Shown: one piece after another, positions 9,397-17,739 of the stretch
Layout: the number at the start of each line of letters is the position of its first letter
Numbering within the stretch: the stretch's first letter is position 1
Assembly (NCBI GenBank): GCA_036504335.1
Contig: DASXVJ010000001.1
Location: 124,001-188,000, forward strand
DNA from: Fen-183 sp036504335
GTDB lineage: Bacteria; Acidobacteriota; Thermoanaerobaculia; UBA5066
Length of the DNA: 64,000 nt
Reading direction: 5' to 3'
Translations under genes and position numbers: made by a program
The notes under the pieces: generated by a model
Told to the model about the DNA's origin: nothing
The model's input: the letters and a program-made list of their open reading frames with translations, nothing else
The model's database searches: none

Positions 9397-11108
9397 CGGC
9401 CGCTCCCGCCGCGCCGCCGCTCTCGGCTTTCGAGAAGCGGGCCTGGATCGGCCTGATCGCCCTCTCGCTGTTCCTGCACCTCGCCCGGCTCGGAACGCAC
9501 GCGTTCCACCACGACGAGTCGATCCACGCGTATGCGTCGGTCAGGCTCCTCAAGGAAGGCGCGTACAAGTACGACCCCATCTACCACGGGCCCGTGCAGT
9601 ACTTCGCCGTCACGGCCGTGTTCGCGGTCTCTTCCGTGGTCGGCAAGGCGGTCGGAGTCCTGACCGGATTCGCCGCCGCCAAGACGTGGGACGGAACGTC
9701 CGACTTCACCGCCCGCCTCGCCCCCGCGCTCGCGGGCGTGGCCCTCACCGCGATGGCCTTCCTCCTGCGCCGGCGGTTCGGCGCGCGCGCCGCCTTCGCG
9801 GCGGGCGCCCTCTGCGCGCTCTCGCCGAACATCCTCTACTACACGCGCTTCTGCCGCGACGACGTCTGGAGCCTCCTCGGGACCGCGGGCCTTTTCCTGT
9901 GGCTCGACGAGTACCTCGCGACGCGGCGCGTGAAGGACCTCGCCATCGCGGGGCTCTGGGCGGCCGTGGCGTTCGCGTCGAAGGAGAATTTCTACGTTCT
10001 CCTCGCGCTCATGGTCCCGTCCGTCGCGGCGGCGTGGATGGAGCCCGGGCGCGGCCTCGACGTCTGGAACCGCCTGCGGCGCATCATCGACTGGTTCGAG
10101 GAGAACGTGGTAGCCGTTGCCGGAGCGCTCCTCCTCTTCTTCGTCACGTCCGAGGTCCTCTACACCGTCTTCCTCGTCCACCCGGAGTCCGGCAACCCCG
10201 CGCTCGACGCGATCTCGTACTGGTGGGGCCAGCACAAGATGGAGCGCGTCGGCGGCCCGAAGACGTTCTACCTGCCGCGCCTCCTCCAGTACGAGTTCGC
10301 GATCCTGCTCCCGGCGCTCGCCTACGTCGTGCTGCGCGGGCGGAAGCTCTCCTTCGCCGAGCGCTTCGTCGCGGGCTGGGCCGTGTCCTCCGTCGCGATG
10401 TACGCGTATCTCGGCGAAAAGGCCGGCTGGCTCATCGTGCACCAGGTCCTCCCGTTCCTCCCGCTCGCGGGCGCCGCGTGGGCGCTCCTCGCGGAGAAGG
10501 GCGCCGGGTGGCGCCTTGCCGGCTCCGCGACCGCGTTCGCCTCGGTGGCCACGGCGCTCACGCTCTCCTTCGTCTACCCCGACCTCTCCCCGAACTCCCG
10601 CAAGGCCGAGTCCACGATCCAGGTCCAGACCTGCCCCGAGGTGCTCGGGATCGTCGACGAGATCCTCAGGTCCGGCCGCGCCGGGGAGGTGCCCGCCGCC
10701 ATCGTCTCGGGCGAGGCCGGCTGGCCGCTGAGCTGGTACGTCCGGCCCGCGCCGGTCAACTGGCAGCCGCCGACGGGCGAGATGCACCCGCCGATCGTCG
10801 TCTGCGACGACGCCGACGCCGACAAGCAGGCGCAGACGCTCGGGCCCGGCTACGCGCGCGACCACGTGCCGTTCCGCGCGTGGTGGATTCCCGACACGGC
10901 GGTCTCGCCCCTGCGCCCGAGTCCGGGCCAGCTCCTGCGCTACCTCTTCACGCGCGACGCGTGGGATCGCGAGGACGGCAACAACCCGATCGGCGCCGTA
11001 TGGGTCACCGTGTTCCGCCGGCAGTACCCGGCGGGCTCACCTCCGCCCGCGCCGCCGCCTCCGCCGCCGCAGGATTCGCCGGCGGCCGAGCCGAAAGCCC
11101 CGTCATGA
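9393..11108 (+). CDS. Agl23-type flippase-activity-associated protein (TIGR03663 family)
   Basis: The 571-residue membrane protein begins with a cytosolic stretch, a first helix, and then HAFHHDESIH at about residues 36-44. The acidic pair in this first loop is typical of GT-C glycosyltransferases. YTRFCRDDVWS and ASKENFY follow, matching the TIGR03663/Agl23 family. In haloarchaea Agl23 is linked to flipping or handling of lipid-linked glycans for N-glycosylation. The soluble C-terminal part ends in a proline-run tail (from about residue 548), which is unusual. It is translationally coupled by ATGA overlaps to DUF2298 upstream and to the glycosyltransferase downstream, so the three probably act in one envelope glycan pathway. 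Confidence 0.85.
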   Translation: MTAAPAAPPLSAFEKRAWIGLIALSLFLHLARLGTHAFHHDESIHAYASVRLLKEGAYKYDPIYHGPVQYFAVTAVFAVSSVVGKAVGVLTGFAAAKTWDGTSDFTARLAPALAGVALTAMAFLLRRRFGARAAFAAGALCALSPNILYYTRFCRDDVWSLLGTAGLFLWLDEYLATRRVKDLAIAGLWAAVAFASKENFYVLLALMVPSVAAAWMEPGRGLDVWNRLRRIIDWFEENVVAVAGALLLFFVTSEVLYTVFLVHPESGNPALDAISYWWGQHKMERVGGPKTFYLPRLLQYEFAILLPALAYVVLRGRKLSFAERFVAGWAVSSVAMYAYLGEKAGWLIVHQVLPFLPLAGAAWALLAEKGAGWRLAGSATAFASVATALTLSFVYPDLSPNSRKAESTIQVQTCPEVLGIVDEILRSGRAGEVPAAIVSGEAGWPLSWYVRPAPVNWQPPTGEMHPPIVVCDDADADKQAQTLGPGYARDHVPFRAWWIPDTAVSPLRPSPGQLLRYLFTRDAWDREDGNNPIGAVWVTVFRRQYPAGSPPPAPPPPPPQDSPAAEPKAPS

Positions 11109-12049
11109 CGGCGAGCGCGCCCGAAGTCTCCGTCGCCCTGCCGGTCTTCAACGAGGCCGACAACCTCGACGAGCTGAAGGACCGCCTCGTGAAGGCGCTC
11201 GACGCCGCGGGCCGGACCTGGGAGATCGTCTTCGTCGACGACGGCAGCGCCGACGGCTCCTTCGAGAAGATGGCGGCCTTCGCGCGGGCGGACCGGCGCA
11301 TCCGCGCGCTCCGCTTCTCGCGCAACTTCGGCCACCAGATGGCGCTCACGGCGGGCGTCGACGCGGCGCGCGGGCGCGTCGTCGCCGTGATGGACGCAGA
11401 CCTGCAGGACCCGCCCGAGCTGCTCGTCGACATGCTGAAGAAGATCGACGAGGGCTACGAGGTCGTCTACGCGCAGCGCACGAAGCGCGAGGGCGAGAGC
11501 GCGTTCAAGCTCTGGACCGCCCACGTCTTCTACCGGCTCCTCAAGCGCTGGACGAACGTGGACATCCCCGTCGACGTCGGCGACTTCCGGCTCATGGGGC
11601 CGAAGGCCGTCGCCGCGTTCCGGAGGCTGCGCGAGCGGCACCGGTTCATCCGAGGCATGACGGCGTGGGTGGGCTTCCGCCAGACGGGCGTCCCGTACGT
11701 GCGCCCGCCCCGGACGCGCGGCGAGACGAAGTTCCCGCTGCGCAAGATGCTCCGCTTTGCGCTCGACGGCCTCACGTCCTTCAGCCACGTGCCGCTCCAG
11801 CTCGCGACGTGGCTCGGGTTCCTCGTGTCGGCCTTCGCATTCCTCTACATCCTCGTCGTCCTCGCGCTCTGGATCCTGAAGATCAACGTCCCCGGCTGGA
11901 CGACGCTCATGGTCTTCGTCCTCTTCCTCGGCGGCGTCCAGCTCCTCATGATCGGCGTCCTCGGCGAGTATCTCGGCCGGATCTACGACGAGGTGAAGGG
12001 CCGGCCCCTGTACCTCGTGGCGGAGGAAGTCGGGGGGGACGAGCCCTGA
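11105..12049 (+). CDS. GtrB/DPM1-like membrane glycosyltransferase (GT2)
   Basis: This 314-residue protein has a GT2 catalytic domain with VALPVFNEADNL at the N-terminus, FVDDGSADGS near residue 44, and DADLQDPPEL near 97, the DXD-like motif that binds the metal and sugar nucleotide. Two C-terminal membrane helices (about 230-255 and 268-292) and the ending GRIYDEVKGRPLY are typical of GtrB, ArnC and DPM1-like polyprenyl-phosphate glycosyltransferases. It probably loads a sugar onto a polyprenyl phosphate carrier in the inner leaflet, supplying donor for the neighbouring GT-C-like membrane proteins. The sugar cannot be told from sequence. Confidence 0.9.
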   Translation: MTASAPEVSVALPVFNEADNLDELKDRLVKALDAAGRTWEIVFVDDGSADGSFEKMAAFARADRRIRALRFSRNFGHQMALTAGVDAARGRVVAVMDADLQDPPELLVDMLKKIDEGYEVVYAQRTKREGESAFKLWTAHVFYRLLKRWTNVDIPVDVGDFRLMGPKAVAAFRRLRERHRFIRGMTAWVGFRQTGVPYVRPPRTRGETKFPLRKMLRFALDGLTSFSHVPLQLATWLGFLVSAFAFLYILVVLALWILKINVPGWTTLMVFVLFLGGVQLLMIGVLGEYLGRIYDEVKGRPLYLVAEEVGGDEP

Positions 12050-12079
12050 CACGGAATCTCCCGCGGGGGAAATCTGTTC

Positions 12080-12085
12080 TAACCT
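12080..12085 (+). promoter_or_regulatory. candidate -10 TAACCT for the desaturase gene
   Basis: TAACCT lies 8 bases upstream of the ATG at 12094, in the 44-base gap after the glycosyltransferase. A GC-rich near-palindrome (12059-12071) just upstream could help end the previous transcript. Confidence 0.4.
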
Positions 12086-12093
12086 GAGAGCGG

Positions 12094-13077
12094 ATGAAGT
12101 CGGGCTATTACCACAACGCGATCGGGGATCTCAGGGCGCGCCTCTCGGCCGCGGTCCCGAACGAGGTTCTGAAGGCGCTGCACCGGAAGACGCCCTGGCG
12201 GCACTTCGCGGTCGTCTTCCGCCAGGCCGTCCTCTTCGCCGGCGCGTTCGCGCTCGGCTGGCACTTCGAGAGCCTCTGGGTCCGGATCCCGTGCGCGCTC
12301 GTCCTCGGCTTCGTCGTCTTCGACGGGACCGTCCTCCTCCACGAGGTCGTCCACAAGGCCGTCTTCGACGGCGACCGGCCCGGCGCCTACCGTGCGCTCG
12401 GCCTCCTCTACGCGCTGCCGTCGGGGATCTCACCGACGCAGTTCACGCGCTGGCACCTCGACCACCACGCCGAGCTCGGCTCCTCGACGGACGACCCGAA
12501 GCGCGCGCATTTGTCGCCCAAACGCAACGTCCGCTGGCTCAAGCTCCTCTACGCGACGCCGGCGCTCTTCCCGATCTACTTCCGCGCGGCGCGGAAGGAG
12601 ACGGCGACGTATCCCGAGACGCTCCGCCGCCGCATCGGGGGCGAACGCCTCGCCGCGATCCTCCTCCACGTCGTGACGGCGGCGCTGATCATTCGGTTCG
12701 GCGGCGGCGCGCGTCTCGTCTGGCTCTACCTCGTCCCGGTCTTCCTCGTCTTCCCGCCCGCCTTCGCGCTGAACCGCCTCGGCCAGCACTACGACATCGT
12801 GCCGGGCGAGCCCGCGAAGTGGGGGACGCGCATGGCGCGCTCGCCGCTCTGGGAGTTCGTCTACCTGTGGTCGAACCTCCACCTCGAGCACCACTACTAC
12901 CCCGCCGTGCCGTTCTATCGCCTGCCGGCGCTCAACACGGCGCTCGTCCCCTTCTTCGAGAAGGAGGGCGTTCCGGCGCGCCGGTACCGGGACCTCCTCC
13001 GCGGCTGGATCATCGAGAACCGGGCGCCCCATTCGGACTGGAGCGCGCCGGCCGCTCCGACGGCGCCGGCCGCGTAG
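12094..13077 (+). CDS. membrane fatty acid desaturase
   Basis: The 327-residue protein holds the three histidine boxes of the membrane desaturase/hydroxylase superfamily: HEVVH at 83-87, HLDHH at 121-125 and HLEHH at 263-267, set between four or so hydrophobic helices. These ligate a di-iron centre that inserts a double bond or hydroxyl into an acyl chain using oxygen and reducing power. Substrate and position are not predictable; sterol, carotenoid or sphingoid substrates are also possible in this superfamily. It has its own promoter-like element and is not overlapped by neighbours, so it may be a single-gene unit. The last ~12 residues are Ala/Pro rich. Confidence 0.87.
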   Translation: MKSGYYHNAIGDLRARLSAAVPNEVLKALHRKTPWRHFAVVFRQAVLFAGAFALGWHFESLWVRIPCALVLGFVVFDGTVLLHEVVHKAVFDGDRPGAYRALGLLYALPSGISPTQFTRWHLDHHAELGSSTDDPKRAHLSPKRNVRWLKLLYATPALFPIYFRAARKETATYPETLRRRIGGERLAAILLHVVTAALIIRFGGGARLVWLYLVPVFLVFPPAFALNRLGQHYDIVPGEPAKWGTRMARSPLWEFVYLWSNLHLEHHYYPAVPFYRLPALNTALVPFFEKEGVPARRYRDLLRGWIIENRAPHSDWSAPAAPTAPAA

Positions 13078-13079
13078 GG

Positions 13080-13085
13080 TAAAGT
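13080..13085 (+). promoter_or_regulatory. candidate -10 TAAAGT for the E1 gene
   Basis: TAAAGT ends 9 bases before the ATG at 13095 and starts 3 bases after the desaturase stop, so any leader would be nearly absent. Confidence 0.4.
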
Positions 13086-13094
13086 CCGGCAAAG

Positions 13095-15230
13095 ATGGCT
13101 TCTGAAGCCGCCGCGCCCCGGGTGGACAAGTACGAGGGGCTGACGCGGGACGACCTCCTCCGCGCCTTCCGCAACATGGTCACGTCCCGGCGGATCGACG
13201 ACCGGGAGATCCAGCTCAAGCGGCAGAACCGCATCTTCTTCCAGATCTCCGGGGCGGGCCACGAGGCGCTCCAGACGGCCATCGCCGCCCACATGAAGAA
13301 GGGCGTCGACTGGCTCTTCCCGTACTACCGCGACCGCGCGCTCTGCCTCGGGCTCGGCGTGACGCCGCGCGAGATGTTCCTCGAGGCCGTCGGCGCCGCC
13401 GCCGACCCCGCCTCCTCCGGCCGCCAGATGCCCTCGCACTGGGGCTCGGCGCGGCTGAACGTCTTCACGACCTCCTCGCCGACGGGCTCCGAGTGCCTGC
13501 CGGGCGTCGGCGCCGCCGAGGCGGGCCGGTACCTCCTCCGCCCCGACGCCGCGGCGATCCGCGACCAGGCGTCGCACGCGTCCGCCGACGAGGTCGTCGT
13601 CGTGACCATCGGCGAAGGGGCGACGTCCGAGGGCGAGTTCTGGGAGGCGCTGAACTCCGCCGCGACGCTCAAGCTCCCGGTCGTCTTCGTCGTCGAGGAC
13701 AACGGCTACGCGATCTCGGTGCCCGTCGAGGTGAACACGCCCGGCGGCTCGATCTCGCGCCTCGTGCGCTCGTACCCGGGCCTCTTCGTCGTCGAGGTGG
13801 ACGGCTGCGACTATCTCGCGTCCTACGACGCGTTCCGGTACGCGTTTGCGTACGCCCGCGAGCGCAAGGGCCCCGCGCTCGTCCACGGGCACGTCGTCAG
13901 GCCGTACTCGCACTCCCTCTCCGACGACGAGAAGCTCTACCGCCCCGAGAACGAGCGTCAGAAGGACGCCGAGCGCGATCCGATCGTCCTCTTCGAGAAG
14001 TTCCTCGAGGGCGAGGGTCTCGCGACGCCGGACGAGATCAAGGCTCTGCGCGACGAGGTCGACGCCGAGGTGGCGCGCGCCGCGGACGAGGCGCTCGCGA
14101 GCCCGCAGCCGGCCGCGGAAACCGTCTTCGAGAACGTGTACTCCCCGGACGCCGACCCGACGTCGGCGGCGTTCGACACGGAGGACGCTCCCGCGTTCTC
14201 CGGCGAGCCCACGACGATGGTCGACCTCGTCAACGCCGCGCTCCGGGACGAAATGGCGCGCGACGGGCGGATCGCCGTGTGGGGCGAGGACGTCGCGGAC
14301 GCGAGCCGTGCGGACGTGCTCGGCGAGGTCAAGGGCAAGGGCGGCGTCTTCAAGGTCACCGCGGGCCTGCAGAAAGCGTACGGGACCGCGCGCGTCTTCA
14401 ACGCCCCGCTCGCCGAGGCGAGCATCGTCGGCCGCGCTCTCGGCTGGGCCGCGCGCGGCCTGAAGCCCGTCGTCGAGATCCAGTTCTTCGACTACATCTG
14501 GCCCGCGATGCAGCAGCTGCGCGACGAACTCGCGACGGTGCGTTGGCGCTCGGGCGGCGCGTGGAAGGCGCCCGTCGTCGTCCGCGTGGCGATCGGCGGC
14601 TACCTGACCGGCGGCGGGCCGTACCACTCGCAGTCCGGCGAGGTCACGTTCGCGCACATTCCCGGCCTGAGGGTCGTGATGCCGTCGAACGCTCTCGACG
14701 CGAACGGGCTCCTGCGCACCGCGATCCGCTGCGACGACCCCGTCCTCTTCCTCGAGCACAAGCACCTCTACCGCCAGACGCACAACAAGGGGCGCTACCC
14801 GGGCCGCGACTTCATGATCCCGTTCGGGAAGGCCAGGGTCGTCCGGCCCGGCACGGACGTGACGGTCGTGACGTACGGGGCGACGGTCTACCGCAGCGCG
14901 GTCGCCGCGGCGGCGCTCGCCGAAGAGACGGGCCGCGAGGCCGAGGTGATCGACCTCCGCACGCTCGCGCCGTACGACTGGGAAGCGATCGCGGCGAGCG
15001 TGAAGAAGTCGAACCGGCTCCTCGTCGTCCACGAGGACTGGAAGACCCACGGCTACGGCGCCGAGATCGCGGCGCGCGCGGCCGACGAGCTCTTCGAGTG
15101 GCTGGACGCCCCGGTGCGCCGCGTCGCGGCCCAGGACGTCTTCTGCGGCTACGCGCCGCAGCTCGAGGACGCGACGCTTCCGCAGAGCGACGACATCCTC
15201 AACGCTCTCCGCGACCTCGTCGCGTACTGA
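13095..15230 (+). CDS. fused alpha/beta E1 component of a 2-oxo-acid dehydrogenase
   Basis: This 711-residue protein joins both E1 chains. Residues ~15-340 are E1-alpha with the thiamine diphosphate motif GEGATSEGEFWEALN (near 172) ending in EDNGYAIS. After a short linker, residues ~373-711 are E1-beta, with WGEDVAD near 397 whose glutamate activates the cofactor, and PYDWEAI and HEDW near the end. Such fusions are known for branched-chain 2-oxo-acid dehydrogenases in several phyla, so 2-oxoisovalerate is the best guess; pyruvate or acetoin are alternatives. No lipoyl E2 or E3 gene is adjacent, so the rest of the complex must be encoded elsewhere. Confidence 0.9.
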   Translation: MASEAAAPRVDKYEGLTRDDLLRAFRNMVTSRRIDDREIQLKRQNRIFFQISGAGHEALQTAIAAHMKKGVDWLFPYYRDRALCLGLGVTPREMFLEAVGAAADPASSGRQMPSHWGSARLNVFTTSSPTGSECLPGVGAAEAGRYLLRPDAAAIRDQASHASADEVVVVTIGEGATSEGEFWEALNSAATLKLPVVFVVEDNGYAISVPVEVNTPGGSISRLVRSYPGLFVVEVDGCDYLASYDAFRYAFAYARERKGPALVHGHVVRPYSHSLSDDEKLYRPENERQKDAERDPIVLFEKFLEGEGLATPDEIKALRDEVDAEVARAADEALASPQPAAETVFENVYSPDADPTSAAFDTEDAPAFSGEPTTMVDLVNAALRDEMARDGRIAVWGEDVADASRADVLGEVKGKGGVFKVTAGLQKAYGTARVFNAPLAEASIVGRALGWAARGLKPVVEIQFFDYIWPAMQQLRDELATVRWRSGGAWKAPVVVRVAIGGYLTGGGPYHSQSGEVTFAHIPGLRVVMPSNALDANGLLRTAIRCDDPVLFLEHKHLYRQTHNKGRYPGRDFMIPFGKARVVRPGTDVTVVTYGATVYRSAVAAAALAEETGREAEVIDLRTLAPYDWEAIAASVKKSNRLLVVHEDWKTHGYGAEIAARAADELFEWLDAPVRRVAAQDVFCGYAPQLEDATLPQSDDILNALRDLVAY

Positions 15231-15241
15231 GCGCCGGCACG

Positions 15242-16195
15242 ATGAGCAACCGAGGGCGGCTCCTGAGCTGGAGCCTGGGCGTCATCGCCTTCACTTTCTT
15301 CTTCCTTTTCGGCGCGCTCGCCGTCGACCCGTTCCCCGCGTACCGCGCGGTCATGGAGGAGTGGCTCGCGATCTCGGGCGGCCACCGCGAGGTCTTCGCG
15401 GCCGACGACGGCTCGCGCCTGTCCGTCTGGGTCCTCGGGCCCCTCTCCGCCGAACGGCCCGTCGTCCTCCTGCACGGCCTCGGCGCCGACGCGTCGTACT
15501 GGGCCGGCGCGGCGCGCGTCCTCGTCCGCGCCGGCCGCACCGTCCTTCTTCCGGACGGGCCCGGCTCCGGCCGCAGCGAGCCGCCGCGCGGCGCCGCCGG
15601 CTACCGGGTTCCGGGTCGTGTGGCCGCGCTGGACGCGCTCTTCCGCGCGCTCGCGCTCGAGAAGGCCGATCTCGTCGGGCACTCGCTCGGCGGCTGGACG
15701 GTCGCGGCGTTCGCGCTCCGGCACCCGGAGAAGACGGGCCGCCTCGTCCTCGTCGACGCGGGCGGCTTCGAGCTGCCCGCCGACGTCGCGGCCGAGCGCC
15801 GCCGCGTCCTTCCCGAGGATCGCCCCGGCGCACGGCGCGTCCTCGACCTTCTCTTCTTCCGCCGGCCGTTCCCCGCCGCGGGCTTCGTCGTGAACGCCTT
15901 CGGCCGGAACTACGGCGGCGATCCCGCGGCCGTCACCGTCAGGTCGCTGGAGGTGTCCGACGGGCTCGAGGGCCGCGCGAAGGATCTGCCAGCCGGGACC
16001 GCCGTGATCTGGGGAGAGAAGGAAACGCTCTTTCCCCTCCCGCTCGGGAAGAAGCTCGCCGCGGAGATTCCGGGCGGCCGCCTCTTCGTCCTGCCGGGCG
16101 CCGGCCACGACGGCCCGCTCGAGACGCCGCGGGCCTTCCGCGAGGCGCTCGCGCTCGCGCTGACGTCCACCCCTCAGTCCGGCGACAGCCGGTAG
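15242..16195 (+). CDS. membrane-anchored alpha/beta hydrolase
   Basis: The 317-residue protein opens with an uncleaved signal/anchor helix (about residues 9-27), so the enzyme domain probably faces the periplasm. VLLHGLGADAS gives the oxyanion loop, GHSLGG the nucleophile Ser148, WGEKETLFP holds the acid position, and GAGHDGPLE contains catalytic His289. It is an esterase or related hydrolase of unknown substrate. It follows the E1 gene after 11 bases and may be read through from it. Its 3' end overlaps the convergent gene at 16174 by 22 bases. Confidence 0.8.
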   Translation: MSNRGRLLSWSLGVIAFTFFFLFGALAVDPFPAYRAVMEEWLAISGGHREVFAADDGSRLSVWVLGPLSAERPVVLLHGLGADASYWAGAARVLVRAGRTVLLPDGPGSGRSEPPRGAAGYRVPGRVAALDALFRALALEKADLVGHSLGGWTVAAFALRHPEKTGRLVLVDAGGFELPADVAAERRRVLPEDRPGARRVLDLLFFRRPFPAAGFVVNAFGRNYGGDPAAVTVRSLEVSDGLEGRAKDLPAGTAVIWGEKETLFPLPLGKKLAAEIPGGRLFVLPGAGHDGPLETPRAFREALALALTSTPQSGDSR

Positions 16196-17739
16196 ACCGT
16201 GAACGTGGGCCGCCCCCACGGGTCTCTGCCCCGCGAGACCACCGTGCCCCGCCGGCCCGCGAGGCCGGCGGCTTCGAGCGCACCGCCGTCCGCGTAGAGG
16301 ACGTTCCCGCCGAGCGCGACGTGCGGGTCCGTGAGGTCCCGGAATGCGACGACGGGTCCGCGCCGGGCGCCCGGCGGCGCGAGGAGCTCCTCGACGACAT
16401 ACGGGTTCCGCGCGGCGCCCCGCGCGTCGAGGACGACGCGCGCGGGCGGACCGCTCTTCGAGGCGGCGACGAGCGCGTCCGCGAGCTCGCGCTCCGGGCC
16501 GCCGAACGCCCCCCACGTCCGCGGAGACGCGCCCCACCGTGCGAACGCCGCGACATCGAGCGCCGCCGAGCTCACGATGAGCGCCCCGAGCGCGGCGGCC
16601 GCGAGGCGCCGCCGCTCCGGCGGGATCGCCTCGAGCACGACCGCGGCTCCGAGCCCGGCGAGGACGAGGACGTACGGCGTCATGGGAGAGATCCGATAGG
16701 CATTTGCTCCGGTGTCTTCCGCGGCGAGAAGACCGCCCGCGAGGAACAGGCCCGCCGGGACGAGCAGCGCGCGCGAAGAACCCCCGCGCGCGGCGCCCCA
16801 CGCGGCGCCCGCCAGCGCGAGGCCCGCCACGGCGGCGGGGACGACGGGCCGGCCCGGGTCGCCGTGCCGTTCGTTCGCGTCCCCGCGCCAGAAGAAGAGA
16901 GCCGCGTACTCCGTCACGTTCCGCGCGAGGAGAAGCCCTGCGTCCGCTCCCCCGTGCCGGAGGAGCGAGAGCTCGCGCTCGCGGGCGAAGAAGCGGTCGG
17001 GATTCCGGGCGTAGTGCGCGGCCAGCGGCGCGACGACGGCGATCTCCGCCGCGAGCGCGAGCGCCGCGAGGCGCGAGACCCTCCGTCCCGCGGCGTGGTG
17101 CGCGTCGCTCGGCGCCAGCGAGAAAACGAGCGCGGACGCGAGCGCGACGGCCGGGGCCGCGAGGAAGAGGCGCCCCGCGGCATACCCGTACGCCCCGAGC
17201 CCCGCGCACGCGCCCGCGAGAAGCGCGAGCGCCGCCGAGCCCGTCCGCGCCGCGCGCAGGCCCGCCCACGTCGCGAGCGCGGCGAGGGCCGACGTCGCGA
17301 GGGCCACCCAGCCCCATCGCCCCGTCGTGAGGAGCCACATCGAGGTCGCGCCGAGCACCGCGGCGGACCCGTGCGCGAACGGCCGGCCGCGGCACGCCTC
17401 CGCCGCGAGGAGCAGGAACGCCGCGAGCAGGGCGAGCGCCGGCACGGCCGAGAGCGCATGAAAGGACGCGAGTCCTCCGCCGGCCGCGACGTCGAGCGCG
17501 CGGATCGCACGCAGGGTCGCGTTCGGAACCCACATGTTCACGAAGCCCTCGCCGGGCGGCGTGAGCGCCGTCGTGCCGAAGAGGGACACGCCGGGCGGGA
17601 GCAGGCGCGCCGCGCGGAGCGCGTAGGCCTCGTCGATCCACGGACCCGGCGGCCACGCCGAGAGGTTCACGAGGCGCAGTCCGGCGCCGAAGAGCGCCGC
17701 GAGAAACACGACCACGCGCACGCGCGTGCCGGACGTCAC
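16174..17739 (-). CDS. GT-C / PMT-like polytopic membrane protein
   Basis: The 521-residue protein has about ten membrane helices. After the first helix comes PGPWIDEAYALR, with Asp36-Glu37 in the first external loop, the position of the catalytic acid in GT39/PMT-type glycosyltransferases. A soluble C-terminal domain follows from residue ~410. This architecture supports a glycosyltransferase that uses a polyprenyl-phosphate sugar on the outer face of the membrane. No closer family was recognised. It is translationally coupled (ATGA) to the AlkP-like gene upstream, suggesting joint action on an envelope polymer or lipid. Confidence 0.68.
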   Translation of the reverse strand: MTSGTRVRVVVFLAALFGAGLRLVNLSAWPPGPWIDEAYALRAARLLPPGVSLFGTTALTPPGEGFVNMWVPNATLRAIRALDVAAGGGLASFHALSAVPALALLAAFLLLAAEACRGRPFAHGSAAVLGATSMWLLTTGRWGWVALATSALAALATWAGLRAARTGSAALALLAGACAGLGAYGYAAGRLFLAAPAVALASALVFSLAPSDAHHAAGRRVSRLAALALAAEIAVVAPLAAHYARNPDRFFARERELSLLRHGGADAGLLLARNVTEYAALFFWRGDANERHGDPGRPVVPAAVAGLALAGAAWGAARGGSSRALLVPAGLFLAGGLLAAEDTGANAYRISPMTPYVLVLAGLGAAVVLEAIPPERRRLAAAALGALIVSSAALDVAAFARWGASPRTWGAFGGPERELADALVAASKSGPPARVVLDARGAARNPYVVEELLAPPGARRGPVVAFRDLTDPHVALGGNVLYADGGALEAAGLAGRRGTVVSRGRDPWGRPTFTVYRLSPD

